Origin: Oasisia sp. SBJ-2009
Lineage: Eukaryota; Annelida; Polychaeta; Sabellida; Siboglinidae
Direction of reading: 5' to 3'
NCBI GenBank assembly: GCA_964017155.1
Contig: OZ024855.1
Location: forward strand, 59,638,731-59,702,730
DNA: 64,000 nt
The notes under the pieces are model-generated. The model did not search any database, was not told the DNA's origin, and was given only the letters and a program-made list of their open reading frames with translations. This document shows positions 1 through 11,722 of the stretch, in pieces. The position numbers and the translations under genes were made by a program. Position 1 is the first letter of the stretch; each line of letters opens with the position of its first letter.

Positions 1-535
1 ATCAGTTTATTTCGACGACGGTAAATGTATTATAGCAAACGTTGGTCGACGTTTACCTAGACGCGCCGCGGAAGTTCTAGACGCAGTAAATCGTGTAGTG
101 GTGCCGTCGTTTTGTACTTTATTTATGCAACTTATTGTACTGGACTGCTTGAAATTGTCTTATTACACCGTACTTACTACTTAACGTCTGTGAATTGTTA
201 GTTGTGAGAGTATTTTTTGTCACATATGTTAACCTTAACTCGGATGGCTTATTTTCAGGTTTAACGTCTGTGAATTGTTAGTTGTGAGAGTTTGTTTTGG
301 AGTTACATTTTATATTATATAACCCTTGTGGAACATAGAACCATCCACGGCACGGTTGGAATATTTTCTAGACGACGAGGGTTAGGGTCTTAGGAAATGT
401 TTCGCGTTTGCGGTTGCAATTGACGATCGAAGCTACATTTTTGTAGCTCATTGTGACTTTAACTATATATTACTTAAGGTGTAGCCAGTCGTGACCCAAC
501 TTACAGTGCATCGTGCCTGAATGCAGATATGCACA
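1..535. other. upstream region of the transporter gene
   Basis: No open reading frame of note. It holds a 31-bp direct repeat (181-211 and 261-291) and a TATATTATATAA stretch near 310 that could be a core promoter element, though its distance to the ATG cannot be tested here. The in-frame stop at 518-520 sets the 5' limit of the coding frame. Confidence 0.4.
181..291 (+). repeat. 31-bp exact direct repeat, 80-bp period
   Basis: The segment beginning TTAACGTCTGTGAATTGTTA occurs identically at 181-211 and 261-291, in the presumed promoter or 5' UTR of the transporter gene. The 49 bases between the copies are unrelated. Confidence 0.95.
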
Positions 536-635
536 ATGGACGTGTCTATACAAAGCGAAGCTGATGGTAATAACTGTGGTAAGAACCCGGATGTTCAATC
601 CGATGTCAGTCTGTATACGCGCTACATGCGGCAAG
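536..635 (+). CDS. transporter gene exon 1 (first coding exon)
   Basis: Encodes residues 1-33, starting [15 protein letters not shown]. It ends in phase 1 with donor CAAG|GTAACT. The lone G plus TT at the next acceptor gives Val, so it joins exon 2 without a break. Confidence 0.7.
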
Positions 636-3600
636 GTAACTATTCTGCAATGAAATGCATTACATATTTAAGAGTATCATTAAAACTAAGATAGCTTCCA
701 CCAAACAAAATAAAGTAAAAGTCCTCAGAACATGTTTTATGTTGTATATTTGCGATGCGATGCGATGCGATGCGATGCGATGCGATGCGATGCGATGCGA
801 TGCGATGCGATGCGATGCGATGCGATGCGATGCGATGCGATGCGATGCGATGCGATGCGATGCGATGCGATGCGATGCGATGCGATGCGATGCGATGCGA
901 TGCGATGCGATGCGATGCGATGCGATGCGATGCGATGCGATGCGATGCGATGCGATGCGACGCGACGCGACGCGACGCGACGCGACGCGACGCGACGCGA
1001 CGCGACGCGACGCGACGCGACGCGACGCGACGCGACGCGACGCGACGCGACGCGACGCGACGCGACGCGACGCGACGCGACGCGACGCGACGCGACGCGA
1101 CGCGACGCGACGCGACGCGACGCGACGCGACGCGACGCGACGCGACGCGACGCGACGCGACGCGACGCGACGCGACGCGACGCGACGCGACGCGACGCGA
1201 CGCGACGCGACGCGACGCGACGCGACGCGACGCGACGCGACGCGACGCGACGCGACGCGACGCGACGCGACGCGACGCGACGCGACGCGACGCGACGCGA
1301 CGCGACGCGACGCGACGCGACGCGACGCGACGCGACGCGACGCGACGCGACGCGACGCGACGCGACGCGACGCGACGCGACGCGACGCGACGCGACGCGA
1401 CGCGACGCGATGCGTAGTGAAGTATGCATGAATTAGTTCAAGGGATCTTGTTCTTATACACATCAGCATGTGCAACAGTACAGATTGAGGGTGTTTAGTT
1501 TAGTAACTGATCGATCTGTTTATATTATGAATATTTCGAGGTTGATTATAACATTAAATTTGCTAACTATGTTTCATTTGTGGCGCAGACTGACGGACTG
1601 TATACAATATACTGTCAACATAATGTATATTTTGTATTACGAACACTACAGACATTATCAATAAATGACGAAGAACGTCGCTTTAAAATACTGGCAGTTT
1701 CGTGTTGATGGTGTGTCAAATGGGACGGCTAGAACAAACACGTGTTTTTTATTTAGCAATAAGACCTACCTTGATAATGGACAATTACCGCTTCCTGTAT
1801 ATATAATTATTCTGTGGTTGCTTGGTATACTACTCTTCTGTGTTAAACGTCATTTAAATGGCGCCACGGTAAGAAAAACAGCGCAGTCTGTGACGTCATT
1901 ATAACGTCACTCCATTGCGTGTATACTCCTCCACAGAAGTGCCACTCGCCGAATTTGTTCGTGCCTTTGCTTTAGGCATATATATATATATATATGCTTT
2001 CACATGGGTGTTGCATGCAGCATAGGCAATTAGGCACCAATGCATGTTTGAGGGAAATGGTAGCAAGTGATTAATTAGCTGTCCCGCTGGAAGTTCGACT
2101 GATAGGCAAACACATCGTTACCCCCCCCCCGCCCCCCTTCCAGAACATCACAAATTAACGCGAGATGGCTACGGAACGTTGTGAGTAGCAATAGGACACA
2201 CGAGTCTCTTCTGCTGCCATATTGTTTTTATGCTATCTTGCCCTTTTCATTTCCGACCCCGGTATACCCGACGATTCGAGCGAACTATGTAGATCTATTA
2301 TTTCGCATACGGGCGTTGAGATCTACCTACCACTGTAGAAACCCCCATTGTAAGTTTCATACGTTTCCGCCCAACAAAAACTCACTAAGACGGTGGGAAT
2401 GATTATGCAGCTAAGTTATTATTTTCAAATTATTCGCGTATTGCAGTAGTTTTGACATTGGATACGCTTACTACAGACAACGAGATGGGGACCAGTTGTG
2501 TATGGTCTCGTTTTTTATCGCTCAAACCAGCCAAGAAACGAGAATAACTTGCATGCCCTATCTAGACACCAGACAGCAGAATGTAGGGTTTATTTTGACA
2601 GCATAGAGGTGGGTGTTTGGTCAAGTCCCAATGGGGGTCTTGTGCCTCCTCCCGCACCACCCTCTCTTGCTCCGCACTCGGATAAATATGTTACAATGTT
2701 TATAGTAGTAGTATGTTTACTTCGGACAAATAGTCCATATGTATACATAAAATACAATATATGTAAAAATACAATACTTAAAAAACAACTAAATCTATTA
2801 TGGGGTAAAAGTAAAATAATAAATAAGTGGGTAATAAAAATAAATAAATAGATCATAAATTAAAATTGAATAAGTGATTAAAATAATAATAAAAAATGGA
2901 TAAGAAATACAATACAATACCATGTGTACAACAGGGACCTCCAGTATGTGTACATCTAGCTTCTAAAATGTATATTAGTATGAACGTTTTTGACAAATAA
3001 AGGGTTTTCAGACTGACGAAGACCACATGAAAAGCTAAATATAGAAGAACAAATGCGTTCATTGAAAAATGTAATATAATTAGTGGCAAACATAACACTT
3101 GCACAACATATTGATGGAGGAAGTATACATTGGACCATAGTATGCTTGAAATAAACTACTTTTGGTGGAAGTACTACAAATAAATTTATTTCGACCTAAA
3201 ACATTACGTTGTGCATAAAGGTATATTTCTTGTCTGGCAATGTCGTCATCATCTGTTGTTGATTATATAGTCTAACAAACGTCAAGCAAAGAAACCTTGC
3301 ACGTATAGAAGCATGATGCAAAACTTTGGTCTGCGATACAGTAACTTATCAATCTATTATCTACGACAATAGGTGGCGTCTTTGTCGCATGCTATTTGGC
3401 ACAGTGGGGTGTGGCTATGACGTAGCCACAGCGCACTCGACGACATAGCTGTCTCTGTGGCCGCCTGTCGCAGACAGCACCGCGAAGTGTTGACATTGTA
3501 CTACCTGTATCAGTGTGGGGTTGGCACCACTGGAATCACCAACAGCTGAAGACGTAGGGCGTATTTTGTTGTAAGCAAGCGACTTACATTTGGGTGCGGT

Positions 3601-6378
3601 TCGTTTTGGGTGCAGTTTGTAGAAATGGGCTTGCCAAAATATTCCCATGTTTGGGGTCCATCATACTGGGGCGTTAAACAAGCAACGTGTTCTGTCCTTC
3701 TGGTAAAGTCGCCAAGCAGTCATTGTACTTGTCCTCCGCACTTGGGTCGAGTGGAGGAACATTGGAAGTGGTGCGACGACGGGTATAAACATAAAATGTT
3801 CATTGAGTTATTCGTTACTGCAAAGGTAGTAGTAGGCCGTATGCACAGGGATAGGGTCAGTTGGCGAAACGTTTTCGCTTTGTAGTAGAACATAGTTATG
3901 ATTAGTAATGTTGTAGGGTTTAGTCTTCCGTATCATTACATGGTCGACCACGCTGTCCGTAGACCTTTGGATAATAAGCACTATGCGCTGTGGTTACGAC
4001 TTGCTAAATTGTGTACGACGTCCATCCTAGTTGCCATCGCCCAGTGTTATGCAATCGCGGTAACCAGCGTAGCGTATCACTCAATGTCAGGCGATGGAGG
4101 AAAACTGGACAACCAAGGACACAGGAGCGAGGAACGTCGTGTTTTGTGAAAGAATGTACCGCAACGCTGGAAGAAACGCCATCAGAAGGCTGAAGAGTTT
4201 GTGAACAACGACATATCGAGTTTCCGTAGTATGTGTTGTTACTGCACGAGTAATTCCTCCCTACAGTCGAATATTGTATTGCTCTGCTAAATAGTTTGAC
4301 AAACAGCGAGTTTATGAACATTGTATTGTTATTGTTTCTTCTTGTTTTAGGTAAACAATCACCTATATATGAAACCGAATAACAACCAAAGACAACGTCA
4401 TGGAAGGTGACCAGACAGCTTCCGGTAGACGAGACTTCTGTCAGTAATTGCAGTAGAGATTAACTTCCTGATGCTAACCATGCCACGTAGTATATCTCAA
4501 TTTGCAATAGGCCATATATAAATCAAATATACCGTTCATAACAATACTAATAAAATAATAAAAGTAAAAATAATAGTAATAAGTAAACAATATGTAAGAA
4601 ATGTGTAACTAAATTGTAATTATTTTTAAATATACGTACAATTATAAACATTATATTATATGTATAATATTAAAATAAATATAATAATAAATTATAATAA
4701 TAACAAATAAATATAATATTAGTCAATTAATAAATGTAATCAATAAAAACATGACGATGACATTAGAGTATATACAATTAATTTAAGGAATTCACCATTT
4801 CAGTTGTTAACAACAGTCAGACGAGTAATGCAACTGAAGACGTCGCTTCCAGCAGCAAGAGAGACGACTCGATGGCGGAACAACCTCCGTCTGAGGACGG
4901 ACTCAGCGGCGTGGAACAGGATGACGAATCATTTCTGTCCTGTCGGATCCCGGACCAGTCCGTGGGTTCTTCCAGACAAAAGTCAGACAGCGAGAGCGCG
5001 TCTTATGTCTCGTGTCTCAGTAAGAACGACTCAGAGAAACCGGCTCTCCTCACGAGAGATGGCGCGTCAGAAAACTTGCAAACGACATCGGGTCAAACCA
5101 ACGACGGCAGCTCGGGCGTGACGCGTGTGGTAGGCCTACGACACGCATCGCTGATCCCCGTCCCGCTCAGGGTTGCAGAGAGCGCACAGCTGGACATGTG
5201 CTCTAGAAACTTAGACGTGCGTTCTTCTAAAACGAATAATCAAACTGCGGGCGTATCGTATAGAAATGTTTCGGAAAATACCGACGGAGAAAAAGAAGAA
5301 TTTGACAGAAATCGTAACTTGAGTATATATGATAATGTGAAGATATCCGGCAGCCAGTCGTGCGGATCGTTGCTGAATGTACCGAATCAGCGGAGCATGA
5401 CGGATGACAATGCGCGCTGTTTCGCACCTCGGAAGAACAGGACAGGTCTGTTTATATGGTGCTACAGCACACCTAGTGGCACACCCGCCAGATCACATGC
5501 AATTAACTTTCGCCAAACTTCACCCTGTGTTCGTGCTTACTAATACCATCATAACCTATAAGCCAAATTATTTCTGGTATAACCGCCAAAATCGTTTCCG
5601 CCCATTGTGTACCTGGAGTCTGCTCTGGATGACAGTATTTTAAAGTATTTTTCATTCTGGCGCAATTGTTTTTGCTTCTCTGCTCTTTACTAGTTTTAAT
5701 TGCCGTTGTCTCGATGACATTACACATGTAGGAAACAAGACTTGTTTTGCTCAAATACGGCATACTAAAAAATATGACAATGTTTGACTGGACCTGTCCA
5801 GGTCACCGATACAGAGACCGCCCGAGAGTCGTGTCACTTGGTGAGGAAAGCGCGGGTGATTTCGTTGACGTTGACGTCGACCTTGACACCGGGTTGCCGT
5901 ACATTCTAGTAACGAAATACTCTCAGGTATGACACATTTTCACCCCTCTGTTCCTCGTCCGTTGAACCGATTTTGTTAGATTATTTCATATTTTAATGTT
6001 GTGTGTGTTCGCTTTTGACATGACATTGTGTTTCCCTGTCACTGAGTAATTAACTATATTTTTTTACAATATATGAGAACTACATGCTGTTAATATAATA
6101 AAATATTTCGGTTACAAATTGCAATGCATTACATTGTATACGTGTCATTTCGCTATACGTCGTCTGCCGTCTAACGTCTACCGATGATTATCAAATCACA
6201 ATAAGTCTGTAACAATGAACTAATATATATCTGAAACATGCCCTTGTCAGAAAGTCTTTGTCATTTAAATATTGGAGTAACCTGTTTTCTTTCCAAGGAC
6301 GCTCTCTCTCTCTCTCCCCACCGCTTCTCTCTCTCTCTCTCTCTCTTCCACTTCCACTTCCTGTCACTCTCCCTCCCT

Positions 6379-6428
<50 letters not shown>

Positions 6429-9400
6429 CCCCACCCTCGTCAGTCTGCCTGTCTGTCTGCCTGTCTCTCCGTGTCTGTCTGTGTGTCTGTGTGTCTGTGT
6501 GTCTGTGTGTCTGTGTGTCTGTGTGACTGTGTGTCTGTGTGACTGTGTGTCTGTGTGACTGTGTGTCTGTGTGTCTGTGTGTCTGTGTGACTGTGTGTCT
6601 GTGTGTCTGTGTGACTGTGTGTCTGTGTGACTGTGTGTCTGTGTGACTGTGTGTCTGTGTGACTGTGTGACTGTGTGTCTGTGTGTCTGTGTGTCTGTGT
6701 GACTGTGTGTATGTGTGACTGTGTGTCTGTGTGTCTGTGTGTCTGTGTGACTGTGTGTCTGTGTGTCTGTGCGTCTGTGTGACTGTGTGTCTGTGTGTCT
6801 GTGTGACTGTGTGTATGTGTGTCTGTGTGACTGTGTGTCTGTGTGTCTGTGTGACTGTGCGACTGTGTGTCTGTGTGTCTGTGTGTCTGTGTGTCTGTGT
6901 GTCTGTGTGTCTGTGTGTCTGTGTGACTGTGTGATTGTGTGTCTGTGTGTCTTTGTGACTGTGTGTCTGTGTGACTGTGTGACTGTGCGTCTGTGCGTCT
7001 GTGCGACTGTGCGTCTGTGCGTCTGTGCGTCTGTGCGTCTGTGTGTTTGTGTGTCTGTGAGTGTTTCTGTGTGTCTGTCCGTCCGTCCATTTGTTTCTCT
7101 ATCGCCACATTTCTCTCTACTACATTATTATTCTGTGCTCTATCCACATTTCTCTCTAGTCTATTACTCTGTGCTATCTCTACGTTTCTCTCTACTCTAA
7201 TACTCTGTGCTCTCTCCACGTTTATCTCTATTCTATTACTCTGTGCTCTCTCCACATTCCACTCTACTCTATTGCTCTGTGCTCTATCCACATTTCTCTG
7301 TACTCTATTACTCTGTGCTCACTCCACATTGCTCTCTACTCTATTACTCTCTGCTCTCTCCACAATGCTCTCTATTCTATTACTCTGTTCTCTCTCCACA
7401 TTGCTCTCTGCTCTATTACTCTGTGCTCTATCCACATTTCTCTCTACTCTATTTCAGCTTTAAATTATCAGATCGTTCGCGAATATCAACTTAAATGAAC
7501 TAGTGCGAGTTTGTGTCCAGATGAACCTGCACTGTCCTATGCACGTGTTTTTGTGTGTATGTAAACATTAGTCATTATTTACGATCAATGTTTCACTTTA
7601 GTCACCGAGCCTATGTGACGATGGCATGAATTATGGGACGCCATTGTCACATCATCACTTCAAGCACGAGCGACCAGCCGGTGAGTGAACGAGACAGTTT
7701 GATCTGATCTGAAGACATACTCAGTGTGAATAGATTGGTTGATGGTCACGTTAAAAGTGATAAAGCATTTACGCAGAATACAATTCCTGGAGAGAAAACA
7801 AGTGCTATACGGGTAGTAAAGTCTACCTTCCAAGATATTGATGATATGCACGGCGTTGCAAATATCAGGCCAATGTGGAAGCATCATTATGAAAATAGTT
7901 TTAATGATGTGAAGCATACCCATTGTGATAATGTTCGTTACGATTGCTTTATTAACAATAAGGGAATGGTCGTTGGTGCAGTGGAACTGATGGATATTAC
8001 TAGAGGACAGTTTCAATGTATTTGTGTTGGTATTTAATGCGATATTAACATACACAGTTTAAAGAAATGATCACAGCGTGCTGCTATTTGCCAGACAATG
8101 ATTCGACTGGTCATAAGCGATTGCTGAAGCAGCAATATCAATAAGTTATAAAATGACGTTTTGATAGCGCAATTATTACGACACGGTGTCCTATATGTTG
8201 CATCATTATATGCATATGCAGTGCAACCTTTGACTAGCAGGTTGTCGTGGATAACCGGGTGTTGTTTGTTCTGTCCTCGGCAGCGACCCCGTTTAGGCCG
8301 AAGGGACTAGACGAAGATGACAAAGACAATGGATTGTCGGGGCCGGTCAGTGCGAGCACACCCCGTCGAGTGTCACTGAAGCTGCCGACACCTCGCCTTG
8401 CCATCAAGTTCACACCCGTCGTAAGAAACGCCAAAATATTGTTACCCGGAGTTCGTAGAATTAATTTGCCTTATTCTACTTCTTCCTTTTCCACACCTTC
8501 TTCCGCCTCTTCTTCTTCCTCTTCTGCCTCTTCTTCCTCTTTTTCTTCTTTTATCCCCTCCTTTTTCCTCTTCTCCTTCTTCTTCTTCCTTTTTTTCTTC
8601 CTCCTCTTCTTATTCTTCTTCTCCTCATCTTCCTCTTCTTTTTCCTCTTCTTCTTACTCTTCTTCTTGTTCTTCTTCCTCTTCTTCTTCTTTTTCTTCTT
8701 TTTCTACCCCCCCTTTTTTTCCTCTTCTTCTTCCTCTTCTTCCTCTTTTTCTTTCTCCTCTTTTTCCTCTTCTTTTTACTCTTCTTTTTTACTTTTCGTC
8801 TTGTTCTTCTTCCTCCTCTTCCCTTTGTCTTCTTCCTCTTCTGCCGCTTCTTCTTCTTTTTCTTCTTGTTCTATCCACTTTTTTCCTCTTCTTCTTCCTC
8901 TTCTCCCTTTTTTCTTCTTCCTCTTCTTCCTCTTTTTGTTCTTCTTCCTCCTCTTCTATGTAGAAGAGCGCTGTCATTTTTTTTCGTAAAACTTCTGTTG
9001 TGCTCCGTCCATACCATGTTGACAGACTATCTATTCTTTTTATTCGATGATGTCCTTTTGATCATTCCCTTCAATCTTTTCAGTTGTTACTAGATATTCC
9101 AATGTTTTCTTTCTCGTGTTGTGCCCAGTCTTGTTGTACTTTTGTTAATAATCTTTCTATTCTAGTTGGCTTTCTTCATTTGTTTTCCTTTCTGCCCACG
9201 GCACCATTGTGTTGCGTTGGTTACTGAATGTACAGGATACACATTCGTATAATAATATGCACACGACGCAACATTGTAATACACGTTTTTTCACCTCAAG
9301 CTATAATATGTTTTGTTTGTATTTTTATTTATGTTGTTTTGATTTTTAAATCGTCTGATGTTGGTCAAAGGGTGACCACGTGACTACATTTCGAAATGAT

Positions 9401-9856
9401 CTTCCCGTTGGCGAGGTAGGTGCATAATAAGTACAAATTGCTTATCTTTGGAACGGAAGGAAAACAAAAATGGAAAATGTATGATATGCGTTCAGAAATA
9501 AAGACGATAACAACAATGGTGTTCGTTTGAACTTTGGAATATTTGGAAACAGTATAGTTAAGGTGTGATGTTTCAGAGTAGAAGAAGCGACTTGACGCCA
9601 GAGATCACGCCCTACGTCCCGTCCCGACAGGCGACTGAGGGCAAGAGACACAACACACCGCAACAGTCACTCGCCGAGACAGGTAATCTGTTGACATACA
9701 CACAAACGCACATTCACACGCACATTCACACGCACGCCCACGCGCACGTACACACATACACACAAACGCGCTCACAGACACACACGCACACGCACACACA
9801 TACACAGTCACACACACGTACACACGTACACACGTACACACGTACACACGTACACA

Positions 9857-9895
<39 letters not shown>

Positions 9896-10054
9896 TCAAA
9901 CAGACAGATACACATAATAGATGTGAAGCATATAAATATATGATATTTATATATATATATATGTTTATATATATATATATATTATATAAATAAATATCTA
10001 TAATATATATATATTATAAATAAATATATATATATAATATATGTTATATATATA

Positions 10055-10133
<79 letters not shown>

Positions 10134-11446
10134 GTTTTCTCCAGCCGCCTCGACGGGGACGTGGAGACGGTTGTCCGCCTGGAGTCCGTGGGACTCCGTC
10201 AACAGGATGGTGAGCTGCATTTAAACATATTTCCGATACTTGTAGGTTGTTGTGTCTGGCTGGTGGATATCTAAGGCAAACGTTAAGTTTCACTAACAAT
10301 TATTTGGTTTCATAATACGCGCCACCTAACGAGCAACGCTAGTAAATGTTGACATCACCCTCAGCATCACGTGGACCTGTAGAGATTCCGATGCCTGCTC
10401 AGCTATTGAAATTTAACTGTGTGTTTATTACGACGTTGTTTGTCTGTAGACTAACTTACCTGTCTTACAGCAATATGCAGGACTGTTTGAAACATCGTTC
10501 GTGCGTCAACTGCGTCCCTCGGTGCCAAACGACGCCAGTGTCGGTGAATGCCAAGAGAAGAAGATGGAACTGCCGGACACGACACCTAGCGTCACAAACG
10601 AAGACTGTCAGATTCAGGGCAAGGAGAAGGCATTGGGCGTAGCCTGCGTGATATTCACCTACTTCATACTTGTATGTAGCGTTTGACGTTTTCTTCGTTA
10701 GCTCATGCTAATATTTATTGATGTTATTGTTATCTCTGTTTGTGACGTCACCTCTGAGGCAATGAAATGATTGACATCAGCCACCGTTTTCTTCCTCTCG
10801 TTCGACCGTTAATGCTACACAGTCGTTCCCATTCCCCTCTCTCTTGCTTTCTTTGGTCAGTCACTTCTCTCTTGCCCTCTTTTTTCACTTCCCTAAAATC
10901 ACTGAACAGTCGGCCAATTCAGTTCATCATACGTGCAATCACAACTCATAACAGTAAATGTTCTCATATGAATAGTTTTCCTAGAATAGCAATACATGAA
11001 TAAAGGTGATACATCGTCAAGTTATATACGTCTCTCTTTGCATTTGATATACGGTAAATGACTATATAACTGCTACCCCGCTACTTCAACTGTGGGATAT
11101 GGAGCTGATTGTTGACTGGAAAGTGATAGAAGAACAATGGAGATAATCCATTTTATGTTGACCGAATCCGGATAATCTTAATTAATACTTATTATCTCTG
11201 AGAACGATGGCAAACGTACACAACAAATTACCGTAAACAAGTGGACATTGGTTGATGGTAATACACGGTGAATGCATATTTCACAACAATGTTTGCAATA
11301 TGCGTGATTTTATAGGGTTTGTGTCACACGTTGCTTGGCCAGACTTTAATCGATATTGAGGAAAAGATCGGCATTACACTGAGTACGTCAGCCTTTTTGG
11401 TAAGACTTGAGGAAATCCATAACTTACTTTCAATAGAGTACATATA

Positions 11447-11515
<69 letters not shown>

Positions 11516-11675
11516 ATTATTTATTACTATTACTATTTTATACATATTTTATGTATTTTATTTACCTTAACAAACTTATTATTATAATTCTACGACACAT
11601 GTATACTTATTCATGTACAGCGCCTCAGAATGGATATTTCTAGATTTATGGCACTTTATAAATGTTCTTCTTCTT

Positions 11676-11722
<47 letters not shown>

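Noticed and set aside
655..1475. Long open frames on both strands reading RDATRRDAT or [10 protein letters not shown]
   Set aside because: Produced solely by the pentanucleotide satellite, which is open in all frames; it lies in an intron.
7726..8037. Possible extra transporter exon (103-codon plus-strand frame)
   Set aside because: The only nearby acceptor gives a stop in the required phase, and the flanking exons already join in phase 0.
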